Assembly: GCA_017792465.1 (NCBI GenBank)
Contig: CP051234.1
Location: 1,180,606 to 1,244,605, forward strand
Direction: 5' to 3'
DNA length: 64,000 nucleotides
From: Filomicrobium sp.
GTDB lineage: Bacteria > Pseudomonadota > Alphaproteobacteria > Rhizobiales > Hyphomicrobiaceae
How positions within the stretch are numbered: position 1 is the stretch's first letter; the number at the start of each line of letters is the position of its first letter. The notes under the pieces were generated by a model that worked only from the letters and a program-made list of their open reading frames with translations, did not search any database and was not told where the DNA came from. Position numbers and translations under genes: made by a program. Below, one piece after another: positions 46,378-55,384 of the stretch.

Positions 46378-46446
46378 TCAGGCAGTCTCGCTCCCACGTG
46401 CGGTACGGCGGCGTTCGTTTTGTTCCGGTGCTTGCCGCGCCGTTCT

Positions 46447-47763
46447 TTATCCAAGCGCCGAAAAATCGATCTCTTTGGCGACGCCGGCGCCTGTCAGATG
46501 TCTCGACAAGCTCTCGCCGAAATCCCGGCAGGTCTGGAGTTCTTCATCGGTCGGGTGAAGCTTGATACGGACGCCTTGTTCGGGCACGCGCATCTTGAGG
46601 CCACGCATGCGGTCCTCGACCATGCGGACAGCCTCACCGGTCCAGCCGTATGAGCCGAACGCCGCACCGAGCTTGCCGCGCATTTCGATGTCGATGAGGC
46701 CTGACAAGAGATCCCAGACAAGCTTGACGGCGTCGCCGTTGATCGTCGGCGTTCCGAAGACGAGGCCGTCGGCTTCCTCGATGAGATCGACGAACGGGGT
46801 GATCTCGCTGCCCTGCAGGTCGTAGACCGAGGCGCGGACGTTCGGGATCGAGCTTGCGCCTTCGTAGATGGCTTTTGCCATCTGCGCCGTCGCGCCATAT
46901 GCGCTGACGTAAAAAATCAGAAGTGTTTTTTCTTCGCCGTCGATTTCGCTTTGCAGCTTGGGCTTTACGAGTTGGCGGTAGTGCTGGAGGTATTGCCGCG
47001 GGTGCGAGCGCAGGATCGGTCCGTGCGAGGGCGCGATCATCGTAATCTCCAAAGGCTCGATCAGATCGAGCGCTTCGACGACGAACCGGCGGAACGGCCG
47101 CATGATGTGGTCGAAGTAATATTCGAAAGCGAAACGGAAATCGCCGACGCGATCATTGAAGAGCCGGTCGTCGCAGAAGTGGCAGCCCAGCAAATCGCAT
47201 GTGAACAGCAGCTCGCTTTCTTCAAGGTAGGTGCACTGCGTGTCGGGCCAGTGCACATAGGGCGTGCACAGGAATGACAGCGTGCGGTCGCCCAGCGAAA
47301 CCTTGTCGCCGGTGTCGGTCATTGTGCACTGATACTTTTCAAAGTCGTCTTTCAGGAGGGCGCGTAGCACCTTGATGCCGCGATGCGAAACGTAGATATG
47401 CGCTTGCGGCGCGCGGCGGAGCAGCTCGGGTACGGCCCCGGTGTGGTCGGGTTCCAGGTGGTTGAGGACAAGCGCCGTGATCTCGCTATAATCGGCGACC
47501 TGTTCAAGGCGCTCGAAAAAGACGTCGTTGAATTCCTGTTTGACCGTATCGATGACGGCAACGCCTTCGCTGCCGCGCACGGCGTAGGAGTTGTAGCTGG
47601 TCCCATTGGCCGTCTTCAGGATAACGTCGAACGAACGCAGATCAGGATCAAGCGCACCGATCCAATGGACGCCATCCATAACCTCGACGACGCCGTCAGG
47701 TGTCCCTGCGGCGCCAATGGTTTTTGCCGTTTGTTCTATGGCCATGTTCGCGCCGCTTGCCAT
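46447..47763 (-). CDS. Flavodiiron protein
   Basis: A protein of about 438 aa with an N-terminal metallo-beta-lactamase-like diiron domain and a C-terminal flavodoxin domain. Diiron ligands fall in NHLEPDHTGA, YVHWPDT, CDLLGCH and SHGPILR, and the FMN loop is YVSAYGATAQMA. It reduces O2 to water or NO to N2O with electrons from a reductase or ferredoxin. ATG at 47763 (MASGANMAIEQ) is chosen from two candidates. It is encoded in the nifB operon, where oxygen removal is a plausible role. Rhodobacter FprA is a related nif-linked protein. Confidence 0.93.
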   Translation of the reverse strand: MASGANMAIEQTAKTIGAAGTPDGVVEVMDGVHWIGALDPDLRSFDVILKTANGTSYNSYAVRGSEGVAVIDTVKQEFNDVFFERLEQVADYSEITALVLNHLEPDHTGAVPELLRRAPQAHIYVSHRGIKVLRALLKDDFEKYQCTMTDTGDKVSLGDRTLSFLCTPYVHWPDTQCTYLEESELLFTCDLLGCHFCDDRLFNDRVGDFRFAFEYYFDHIMRPFRRFVVEALDLIEPLEITMIAPSHGPILRSHPRQYLQHYRQLVKPKLQSEIDGEEKTLLIFYVSAYGATAQMAKAIYEGASSIPNVRASVYDLQGSEITPFVDLIEEADGLVFGTPTINGDAVKLVWDLLSGLIDIEMRGKLGAAFGSYGWTGEAVRMVEDRMRGLKMRVPEQGVRIKLHPTDEELQTCRDFGESLSRHLTGAGVAKEIDFSALG

Positions 47764-47826
47764 TCGCGTTCCTCTAATGGTCCGCGAAGATTGCTGACTT
47801 GGCACAGCCGATGACCCAGGTCCGAA

Positions 47827-48114
47827 CTAACGGGCCTGAATCTCGGCCATTGCCTGTTCGAGAAGTTCGGGCGGTATCCCGGTCAAAGAGCCCGGAGGGT
47901 TCAGTGCCTCACCGCCGGCATCGAGAATTGCGCCTTCGATCGGGCAGATCGAAGCACACTGCGGGCTGGCGTAATCGCCGTCGCACTCGGTGCATTTCTT
48001 TGCGTCGATGGCGAAGTGTGTCGCGCCATCGAGGTTTGCGGTGATGGCGTCGCTGGGGCACAGCGGCAGACAGGCCCAGCAGTTGACGCATGCATCATTG
48101 ATGGAAAGTGCCAT
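47827..48114 (-). CDS. fdxN: 2[4Fe-4S] ferredoxin of nifB operon
   Basis: A 95-aa ferredoxin with CVNCWACLPLCPSDAI and the inserted second motif CTECDGDYASPQCASICP, the FdxN type that supplies electrons to NifB in other diazotrophs. A C-terminal extension of about 30 residues is unassigned. ATG at 48114 lies 14 bp after nifB. Confidence 0.88.
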   Translation of the reverse strand: MALSINDACVNCWACLPLCPSDAITANLDGATHFAIDAKKCTECDGDYASPQCASICPIEGAILDAGGEALNPPGSLTGIPPELLEQAMAEIQAR

Positions 48115-48127
48115 TGTTGCGACCTCC

Positions 48128-49630
48128 TTACGCGATGAGTTGTCCGCTGGCTTCCGACAGGGCGCCGCTTTCGTACATGCCGCGATAGACACCGACGACG
48201 GCGTCCTCGATCGGCTCCATGGCGTATTCGCCGTTGGGGATGATGCCGGCGGCTTCCAGCTTCTCCCATGGGGAGTAGCCGACCTTCGAACAGATGACCG
48301 CCTCGCAGCCTTCCAGCGAGCGGATGGTGATATCGAGCGTCGATTCACCCTCGCCGCAGGTATCGTCGCCGCTGCAGTACTGCTCGGCTTTGCGGTGACC
48401 GATGAACCGCACGCCAGCTGGGGAGGCTTCGTAGACCAGGAACTCCTTGGCGTGACCGAAGTGCTGGTTGACGATGCCTTGGCCCTGGGTGGCAACCGCC
48501 ATCAGGACAGGCCGCAGGTCGGCAGGAAGATCGCCTAGAGGATTGGCATCCTCGGCAGCTGCTTCGGCGGCCTGCTCGGCGCGATGGGCTTCGATCTGGG
48601 CGTGGACTTCGGCGCGCTTTTCCATGGCGGCGGCGTAGTCGATTTCCATCCCTTCGATCTTATCGAGGGTGAATTCGGCACCGCGGTCTTCTCCGAGAAG
48701 CCCGACGGCGTCAGCGCGGCACTGGCGGCAGTGACGCATCATGTTCATGTCACCGGCGCATTCATCCTGCAGCGCGGAGAGTTCTTTCGCGTTGGGGCCG
48801 CGCTGGCCCATAACGCCGTAGAACGTTCCATGTTCGGCTTCGGCGATCAGCGGCATGACGTTGTGCAGGAAGGCGCCCTTGGATTTGACAATCTTGGAGA
48901 CCTCAACGAGGTGCTTGTCGTTGACGCCGGGGATCATGACCGAGTTGACCTTCACGAGGATGCCGCGCTCGATCAGCATCTCAAGGCCTTTTTGCTGCTG
49001 CTCGATGAGGATCTTCGCGCCCTTGGCTCCGCGAATGCGGCGGTTCTGCCAGAACACCCACGGATAGATCTTGGCGCCGATTTCGGGGTCGACACAGTTG
49101 ATGGTGATTGTGACGTGGTCGATGTTGTGCTTGCTAAGCTCTTCGACCTGCTCGGGCAGCGATAGCCCATTGGTCGAGACGCACAGCTTGATGTCGGGGG
49201 CTTTTTCGGTGAGCTGGCGGAACGTCTCGAAGGTGCGCTCTGGGTTAGCCAGCGGGTCGCCTGGACCGGCAACGCCGAGCACGGTCATCTGCGGAATGTT
49301 GGCGGCAACCGCCATGACCTTCTTCACAGCCTGGTCAGGCGAGAGGAGTTCGGAGACAACGCCCGGACGGCTCTCGTTGGCACAGTCGTATTTGCGATTG
49401 CAGTAGTGGCACTGGATGTTGCACGCGGGCGCGACCGCAACGTGCATACGCGCATAGTAGTGATGCGCTTCTTCCGAATAGCAGGGATGATTTTTGACTT
49501 TTTCGCGAATGCTCTCTGGCAGTTGATCCATCTGATCGCTGGTCGAGCCGCAGGCGCTCTTCGAGCAACCGCTTTCAGTGGGGGCGGCGGCACTGCCGGA
49601 ATTGGACTGGCCAAGCACTTTCAATTCCAT
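48128..49630 (-). CDS. nifB: NifB, NifB-co synthase
   Basis: A 500-aa radical SAM enzyme that builds the 8Fe-9S-C core of FeMo-co. The SAM motif is [14 protein letters not shown] (around residues 74-87), with an upstream [22 protein letters not shown] stretch and Cys-rich N-terminus GCSKSACG. From about residue 385 a NifX-like domain follows ([29 protein letters not shown]), the full-length form. It is preceded by a sigma-54-like element. Confidence 0.98.
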   Translation of the reverse strand: MELKVLGQSNSGSAAAPTESGCSKSACGSTSDQMDQLPESIREKVKNHPCYSEEAHHYYARMHVAVAPACNIQCHYCNRKYDCANESRPGVVSELLSPDQAVKKVMAVAANIPQMTVLGVAGPGDPLANPERTFETFRQLTEKAPDIKLCVSTNGLSLPEQVEELSKHNIDHVTITINCVDPEIGAKIYPWVFWQNRRIRGAKGAKILIEQQQKGLEMLIERGILVKVNSVMIPGVNDKHLVEVSKIVKSKGAFLHNVMPLIAEAEHGTFYGVMGQRGPNAKELSALQDECAGDMNMMRHCRQCRADAVGLLGEDRGAEFTLDKIEGMEIDYAAAMEKRAEVHAQIEAHRAEQAAEAAAEDANPLGDLPADLRPVLMAVATQGQGIVNQHFGHAKEFLVYEASPAGVRFIGHRKAEQYCSGDDTCGEGESTLDITIRSLEGCEAVICSKVGYSPWEKLEAAGIIPNGEYAMEPIEDAVVGVYRGMYESGALSEASGQLIA

Positions 49631-49716
49631 CTGGACACTCCCGTTGTTCGGTCGGACGGCGGGCCGAAAATCCCGACTTCGGGACTGCTCGACTCGCTTG
49701 GTTGGTTAACCGAACA

Positions 49717-49731
49717 GCAAAGAGCGTGCCG
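49717..49731 (-). promoter_or_regulatory. Sigma-54-like promoter of nifB operon
   Basis: The minus strand reads CGGCACGCTCTTTGC, with correct GG and GC spacing and a near-consensus core, 87 bp upstream of nifB. The rest of the 463-bp gap to nifA shows no perfect TGT-N10-ACA site and no gene. Confidence 0.7.
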
Positions 49732-50093
49732 CAATGCGAAATGGATTTCAACTGACTGATTTTACAAGTTATTTTTCCGGAGACCCGGAGTGCGGAGCGG
49801 ATGCGACAACGCATGTCTTCCGACAATTTGGAGGGTTGGCAACAATGCACTTTGCTGTGTCGGAAGACCGATGCGAGGTGTGCGGCCGGACAGCTTCTCA
49901 CCAGCGTTGAGCTTGCGAGCGAGCCTAGGCGAAGGATGATCTGGAGGGGCTAAGCCGCGCGCCCTAGCTCTTGGCCGCGCTGGAGCCGCAATCTGCTCTG
50001 CATTTGAACTCGGCGCGTGACCTCGGCCCCTGAACTCGACACGGGCTCAAATCTGCGAGCTCGAACCTTCGGACGCGCCTATTGAGATTGTGC

Positions 50094-51782
50094 CTAGATC
50101 CGGCGCACGTGGATGTCGAGCGTCTGGATCCGATAAGCGATCTGGCGCGGTGTCATACCGAGTAGCCGGGCGGCTTTGGCTTGCACCCAGCCGGCCTCTT
50201 CGAGTGCGGCAACGACACGCTCGCGCTCGTCCAGGTCAGGATCGTTGAAGTCGCGAGGCTGTCCGTTACCATTGCCATTGACGTTACCGTTGCCGTTGAC
50301 TTTCACGGCGCCGTTGGTATTGCCGTTCACGGCCTTGGGGCGGCAGACGGCATTCAGTTTGTCTGTCGCGATAAGGCCTGCGAATGGCGTTGTGCCTGGC
50401 GCAAGTCGTCCATCACCAATTCCAATCAGGGAGACGACGTCGCGATCGATCGTTCCCATCTGGCTCAGGACGGCAGCGCGCTCCAAACAGTTCTCAAGCT
50501 CACGGACATTGCCAGGCCAGGCATGGCTCATCAACAGTTGCACCGCGCTCTCGGTGATGTTGAGTGTGCGCCCTTGCGCCGAGCCGATCTTCTGCAACAG
50601 GAACCTTGCCAGTTCCGGTATGTCGTCTTTGCGCTCACGCAGGGCAGGCATGTTGAGCGGCATAACGTTCAGGCGATAGTAGAGGTCGTCGCGGAAATCA
50701 CCGCTCTCGACGGCCGCCTCCAGATTGCGGTTGGTCGCAGCGATGATGCGGACATCGACCTTTAAGGTCCGGGTCCCGCCGACGCGCTCAAACTCGCCTT
50801 CTTGCAGGACACGCAACAGCTTGGATTGAAAAGCCGGGCTGATCTCGCCGATCTCATCGAGAAACAGCGTGCCGCCGTCGGCCTGCTCGAAGCGCCCTTT
50901 GCGCATGGTGTTGGCACCCGTGAACGAGCCCTTTTCGTGACCGAAGAGTTCGGATTCCAACAAGTTGTCCGGCAGCGCCGCACAGTTCAGCTTGATGATT
51001 TTGGCATCCGCGCGCGGCGAGTTGTAATGGATAGCATTGGCGACGAGTTCCTTGCCGGTTCCAGACTCGCCGCGGATCAGAACGGTCGTGTTCCACTTGG
51101 CGACGAGACGGGCCTGCGCGAAGAGCGCCTTCATGGCTTCGGTCTTGCCGATGATATTGTCGAAGCCATGCTGGTTGCGGACAGCGCGGCGCAATGTATC
51201 GCGCTCTTCGTAAAGTTCCCGGCGCTCTTGCTCTGTGCTGCGGGCGATCTGAATGCTTTGACCCAGCAACGTGGCGACCACAGCGGAGAATTTTCCATGG
51301 CCGTCGAGCGGGCTTTGGTCGGCTGGCGGCTGGCACGCGATCACACCGCAGGCTTCATTGCTACGCATGTAGATCGGGACGGCGATGAAGGGAAGTTCGG
51401 GGTCGAACGTCGGGAATATCGAAGCGATGTTGGAGACGCCGCTTGAGCGTTCTTCCATGGTCGGCTTGCCGGACTTCAAAGTCGCGGCCAGGGGGGCGGC
51501 GCGTGGATCGATCTGCTTCTTGTCGCAAACCAGGCTTCCGCCGCCTGACGATACATAGGCTGTGAGTTCGTCGCCTTCGTCGTTCAGCATAGCGATCAGG
51601 CCACGTGCAAAGCGGCCGTTGTCTTCGAGAAACCGCAGCAAGTCACTAGCTACATGGCGGAGTTCGAAGGGATGAACGTCGATGGCTCGGTGCAACACAG
51701 AGCTGACGGACTGCAGCGTATCCATGTCCGCCATGACCGTGCAGTTACTTCCAACCGTACAATCTAGAACCGGGAGTCGCAT
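50094..51782 (-). CDS. nifA: NifA, sigma-54 enhancer-binding activator
   Basis: A 562-aa activator. A GAF domain (about 25-175) is followed by the AAA+ domain with Walker A GESGTGKE (238-245), GSFTGA loop (285-290) and Walker B GGTLFLDE (303-310), then a Fis-type helix-turn-helix (529-560). The alphaproteobacterial oxygen-sensing cysteine set is absent; only Cys432 remains there. Residues 484-507 are an Asn-Gly rich linker. AGGAGG lies before the ATG. It is downstream of nifL and activates the sigma-54 promoters in this island. Confidence 0.97.
   Translation of the reverse strand: MRLPVLDCTVGSNCTVMADMDTLQSVSSVLHRAIDVHPFELRHVASDLLRFLEDNGRFARGLIAMLNDEGDELTAYVSSGGGSLVCDKKQIDPRAAPLAATLKSGKPTMEERSSGVSNIASIFPTFDPELPFIAVPIYMRSNEACGVIACQPPADQSPLDGHGKFSAVVATLLGQSIQIARSTEQERRELYEERDTLRRAVRNQHGFDNIIGKTEAMKALFAQARLVAKWNTTVLIRGESGTGKELVANAIHYNSPRADAKIIKLNCAALPDNLLESELFGHEKGSFTGANTMRKGRFEQADGGTLFLDEIGEISPAFQSKLLRVLQEGEFERVGGTRTLKVDVRIIAATNRNLEAAVESGDFRDDLYYRLNVMPLNMPALRERKDDIPELARFLLQKIGSAQGRTLNITESAVQLLMSHAWPGNVRELENCLERAAVLSQMGTIDRDVVSLIGIGDGRLAPGTTPFAGLIATDKLNAVCRPKAVNGNTNGAVKVNGNGNVNGNGNGQPRDFNDPDLDERERVVAALEEAGWVQAKAARLLGMTPRQIAYRIQTLDIHVRRI
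50263..50333 (-). repeat. Asn-Gly repeat region in nifA linker
   Basis: The coding strand has repeated AAC-GGC/GGT codons giving [19 protein letters not shown]. It is a low-complexity linker between the AAA+ and DNA-binding domains and may vary in length between strains. Confidence 0.7.
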
Positions 51783-52070
51783 GTCATGCCTCCTGCTTCA
51801 GTCGTGGTCAAATTCGACAATGCGCTCGGCGCAATAAAATCAATCAAAACCTGCACCTTTATTCCGACTTGATCAGTCATGTTTCCAAAGCTTCCGGAAA
51901 TGGATCGCCAAGTCTTCGAAATTGACCTGTCACCAAACTAAATTCCTCGATTGCTCCCTCGCATTTCGGCTCTTAGGCCTTATCATTTTTCGCTCTATTT
52001 CAATGTCCTGCTTGTTTTATCGGATCTGCCATTGCCGATCTTGCCCATCAAAGCGATGCAATGATCGGCT
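51783..52070. other. nifL-nifA intergenic region
   Basis: A 288-bp, somewhat AT-richer gap between the nifL stop and nifA start. No clear sigma-54 element or hairpin with T-run was found. It presumably contains the nifA leader; separate transcription of nifA is possible. Confidence 0.4.
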
Positions 52071-53762
52071 TTACTGGCCTTGCGACGCCCCCTGCAACGG
52101 GAGAAAGACACGGACACGGCAGCCGTGACGATAGCGTTCGTCGATTTCTATCCCGCCGCCGTGATCGACCGCAATCTGGCGCGCGATCGATAGCCCGACA
52201 CCGCTTTTCGCGGGGGCATTGGACCAACCGCTGAAGAACGGCTCAAAGGCTCTTGAGCGAATTTCGCGGGTCATGCCGGGGCCGGTATCTTCGATCCAGA
52301 TTTCCGCGGTATCGCCGCCTGAGGCGTCCGTGACAACCTTGATCTTGCGCAGCGAGCCGGTCGTTTGCTCCAGGGCGTCGACCGCGTTGTCCAAGAGGTT
52401 TTTGAACAGGTTGCGAAGCGCGTACGGGCGGCCTTGAATATTGATCGGCTCCATCGAGGGATGCCAGTCGACTCCGACGTCAAACGAGGTCATGCGCTCC
52501 ATCGAGACGACGAGGACTTCACGCAACAACTCATTGATGTTGACCGTCGTCTCGTGCTCGTCGGCGATGTGGGGAACTGAGTTTTCCAGCGTTTCTATTG
52601 CTGCGCGACCCGACTGCATGACCTGCTGAAGTGCGGCGGCCATCGAAGGGTCGGTGTTTTGCTGGCGTTGCGCCATTGCCGACATCGCCGCAATGACGTT
52701 CAACGGGACTTGCATCTGAAATGCAGCTGCCGAAACGATCTCGCGAATGCGGTGAACCATCTGTTGCTCGACCATCATCGCGCGGACGGCATTATACTTC
52801 GCCCGCTGGTATTCATAGCGCTGCAGCGAGATGTCCGTGCACACCAGCAAAAGCGCGTCTTTGGTACGGCGCTTGAAGTAGTTATCGGGCCGGACGTCGA
52901 ATTCCTTGACCCAGTTGCCGGAGCAGGAAAACCAGCGTGGCTGCCGGTTTCCGCCGATATTCAGGCTGATTTCAACGTTCGAGAAATTCTTGTTCTGGCT
53001 GCAGGCCTTTTCGAGATCCGAGCCCAATTCGTGCTCCAGAGCGCTCAGCAAGAGTTCGGCCGGCTCCTTGCCGCCAAGGTCCCCCATCAGGGTCTTATAG
53101 GCCAGGTTGTCCAGGATGACGTTGCGATCGGTGTCGATGAGGGCCATCACGACTGGTGCGCTATTGATGACCGATTCCGTCAGAGCCTTCTGGTTGGAGA
53201 ATTTGCGCTCCAGCTCGTGCAATTCGGTGGCATCGTCGTGGATGCCAAGGAAATAGGTCACTTCGCCGGTATCGGCGCGGATGGGGGTGATTGTCAGATC
53301 GACGACATAGGTATCGCCATCCTTGCGGCGATTGAGTAGCCGACCGTTCCAGGTCTGGCCCGCCAGGATCGTCTGCCACATCTTCTTATAGACGGTCAGC
53401 GGCGTCATCTTGTTGGAATTGATCGACTGCTTCTGGCCGATCAGTTCCTCCAGCGTGTAGCCGGAGAGCTGTTCGAAGCTGCTGTTGGCGTAAAGGATGG
53501 TCGCGTTCGAATCCGTGATCGTAACGGCCAGCGACATCTGCTCAAGCGCATCGATGATTGCCGTTGAGGGACGGCTCGTGCTTGAGCCACCAAGTTGGGC
53601 GCCCAACGCGTTCACTGTCTCCTTTGGCAATTCGCTCAACCCCAAACGTCGGAAGGTCCGCAACGCTGTGCGCAACCTTTCACGCGATCGGCGGCGCATG
53701 TCGGAGCTGTCGCTGCCAGCGCCATCGGGGGAAATCGAATTATCTTGTTCGATTGCTGCCAA
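52071..53762 (-). CDS. nifL: NifL, redox- and nitrogen-responsive anti-activator of NifA
   Basis: A 563-aa protein closely following Azotobacter NifL. PAS1 (about 70-185) contains VTITDSNATILYANSSFEQLSGY and the YFLGIHDDATELHELE end, the FAD-binding redox module. PAS2 follows (about 190-310). The C-terminal GHKL part has N-box NLLDNAVDAL, IEDTGPGM and KSGVGLSIAR. The region of Azotobacter His305 reads AAAFQMQVPLN, so that histidine is absent. TTG at 53762 preceded by GAGGA seems the start; an ATG 22 codons later is possible. It is upstream of nifA. Confidence 0.93.
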   Translation of the reverse strand: MAAIEQDNSISPDGAGSDSSDMRRRSRERLRTALRTFRRLGLSELPKETVNALGAQLGGSSTSRPSTAIIDALEQMSLAVTITDSNATILYANSSFEQLSGYTLEELIGQKQSINSNKMTPLTVYKKMWQTILAGQTWNGRLLNRRKDGDTYVVDLTITPIRADTGEVTYFLGIHDDATELHELERKFSNQKALTESVINSAPVVMALIDTDRNVILDNLAYKTLMGDLGGKEPAELLLSALEHELGSDLEKACSQNKNFSNVEISLNIGGNRQPRWFSCSGNWVKEFDVRPDNYFKRRTKDALLLVCTDISLQRYEYQRAKYNAVRAMMVEQQMVHRIREIVSAAAFQMQVPLNVIAAMSAMAQRQQNTDPSMAAALQQVMQSGRAAIETLENSVPHIADEHETTVNINELLREVLVVSMERMTSFDVGVDWHPSMEPINIQGRPYALRNLFKNLLDNAVDALEQTTGSLRKIKVVTDASGGDTAEIWIEDTGPGMTREIRSRAFEPFFSGWSNAPAKSGVGLSIARQIAVDHGGGIEIDERYRHGCRVRVFLPLQGASQGQ

Positions 53763-53853
53763 TTTTCACTATCCTCGCAAATTGCGGTTGTCGCAATTAA
53801 GACGTGAAGGGCACGCGGAGCATCGGCATCTCAACTCTGCATTGGGGTCAGGC

Positions 53854-53869
53854 TGTCGGAAACTCGACA
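53854..53869 (+). promoter_or_regulatory. NifA upstream activator sequence of rnf operon
   Basis: TGT-CGGAAACTCG-ACA is a perfect TGT-N10-ACA site 149 bp upstream of the -24 element of rnfA. It lies in the 427-bp divergent nifL-rnfA gap. Confidence 0.7.
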
Positions 53870-54017
53870 ACCTGTCACGAGAAAATTTCGATTATGCGAC
53901 CTTTTTATTGGAGCTTTTATTTCAATTGCCAAGCCATTGATCTCAACGCTCAAACAATGAGCTGCTTTCGCATCTTTATTGGGCTTTCTCCGGACCCCGC
54001 AAAACGCGATCTGTTAA

Positions 54018-54032
54018 TGGCATGGTAAATGC
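54018..54032 (+). promoter_or_regulatory. Sigma-54 promoter of rnf operon
   Basis: TGGCATGGTAAATGC has GG and GC at 10-base spacing and a good -24 half. It lies 158 bp before the rnfA ATG, a rather long leader. Confidence 0.7.
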
Positions 54033-54189
54033 ATCGTCGGTTTCCGAACGCTTTCTCTCAAACGTGCAAAATAATGCAGAAATGCAAAACATGAACGCTT
54101 GAGAACGTTACCTGGCGACCCGCGTGGCAGGCTCGATTGAACGAGTTCGTTGCGACTTGCCGGAGGGGCAGCGGGAAGGAGCAACGGCG

Positions 54190-54771
54190 ATGCAGGATTA
54201 TCTAGTTATTTTGCTCGGCACGGCGCTTGTAAACAACGTCGTGCTGGTGAAATTCCTGGGTCTTTGTCCGTTTATCGGTGTCTCGCGCAAGATCGACGCC
54301 GCACTCGGGATGGGGTTTGCGACGACATTCGTTCTCACTCTGGCAGCGATTGCTAGCTGGATCATCGAGAAGGCCGTGCTGGTGCCGATGGGGCTGGAGT
54401 ATCTGCGGATTCTCGCCTTCATTCTCGTGATCGCGGCCGTCGTCCAGTTTACCGAAATCGTAATCCGCAAAGTCTCGCCGGTGCTTTATCAGGCGCTTGG
54501 CATTTACCTGCCGCTCATCACGACCAACTGCGCGGTTCTGGGCGTGGCGCTGCTCAACGTGCAGGAGCAGCACGGCTTCGCTGAGAGCGTGCTTTACGGT
54601 TTTGGTTCAGCGCTCGGATTTACGCTCGTCCTGGTGATGTTTGCGGGGATGCGCGAGCGGTTGGCGCGGGCTGCAGTGCCGAAGGTGTTTGCCGGCGCGC
54701 CAATCGCATTCATTACGGCCGGTCTTCTGTCGATGGCCTTCATGGGCTTTGCCGGGCTGGTCGCGAACTAA
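54190..54771 (+). CDS. rnfA: RnfA, Rnf electron transport complex subunit
   Basis: A 193-aa inner-membrane protein with six hydrophobic helices. The start [28 protein letters not shown] and the [25 protein letters not shown] helix are RnfA hallmarks, with cysteines in LCPF and TNCAVLG that bind a membrane [2Fe-2S] cluster with RnfE. AAGGAG precedes the ATG. It leads rnfABCDGEH. Confidence 0.97.
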   Translation: MQDYLVILLGTALVNNVVLVKFLGLCPFIGVSRKIDAALGMGFATTFVLTLAAIASWIIEKAVLVPMGLEYLRILAFILVIAAVVQFTEIVIRKVSPVLYQALGIYLPLITTNCAVLGVALLNVQEQHGFAESVLYGFGSALGFTLVLVMFAGMRERLARAAVPKVFAGAPIAFITAGLLSMAFMGFAGLVAN

Positions 54772-54820
54772 CGCCTCCGCCGACGTCAACCGTCGGCAGT
54801 TTGCAAAAGGGCATGACGCT

Positions 54821-55384
54821 ATGATCGAAGCAATCGCGACAATGTTCGTCATGGGCATCGGCTTCGGCACTCTGCTTGGAATCGCATCCAAGCGTTTTCA
54901 GGTCGAAACCAATCCTATCCTCGACGAGCTGGAAGAGATCATGCCTGGCACCAACTGCGGTCAGTGCGGGTATCCGGGCTGCCGGGCGGCCATCGAGGCC
55001 GTTATCGAAGGACAGGCGCCGGTCACGCTTTGTCCGCCGGGCGGCGCCGAACTGGCGACCGAACTTGCCGAACGTTTGCGGATCGAAGCCAACCTTGGAG
55101 AAGTGTCTGCGCGCAATCCGCTCGTCGCCTTCATCTTCGAAGACCAGTGTGTCGGCTGCACAAAATGCTTCAAGCGCTGTCCGACCGACGCCATCGTCGG
55201 CGCTTCGCGGCAGATGCATACCGTCATCAACGATGCCTGCATCGGCTGCAAGGCGTGCGTCGATGCCTGCCCGACCAACGCCATTATCGTGCGGGCGCTG
55301 CCTGACAGTTTGCAAACCTGGCACTGGCCCAAGCCAAGTGACGTCAGCCTCGTCCCAGAACCCAAACAGGCGGTGATGTCATGA
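54821..55384 (+). CDS. rnfB: RnfB, Rnf ferredoxin-like subunit
   Basis: A 187-aa protein with one N-terminal membrane helix (MIEAIATMFVMGIGFGTLLG), a CGQCGYPGCRAA four-Fe site, then two [4Fe-4S] motifs, CVGCTKCFKRCPTDAI and CIGCKACVDACPTNAI. It passes electrons between ferredoxin and the Rnf core. ATG at 54821 is chosen; upstream in-frame sequence overlaps rnfA. The stop overlaps rnfC. Confidence 0.97.
   Translation: MIEAIATMFVMGIGFGTLLGIASKRFQVETNPILDELEEIMPGTNCGQCGYPGCRAAIEAVIEGQAPVTLCPPGGAELATELAERLRIEANLGEVSARNPLVAFIFEDQCVGCTKCFKRCPTDAIVGASRQMHTVINDACIGCKACVDACPTNAIIVRALPDSLQTWHWPKPSDVSLVPEPKQAVMS

Noticed and set aside
49801-49900. Possible TGT-N10-ACA sites upstream of nifB
   Set aside because: Each TGT was checked for ACA ten bases on; spacings found were 7 or 8, so none qualifies.
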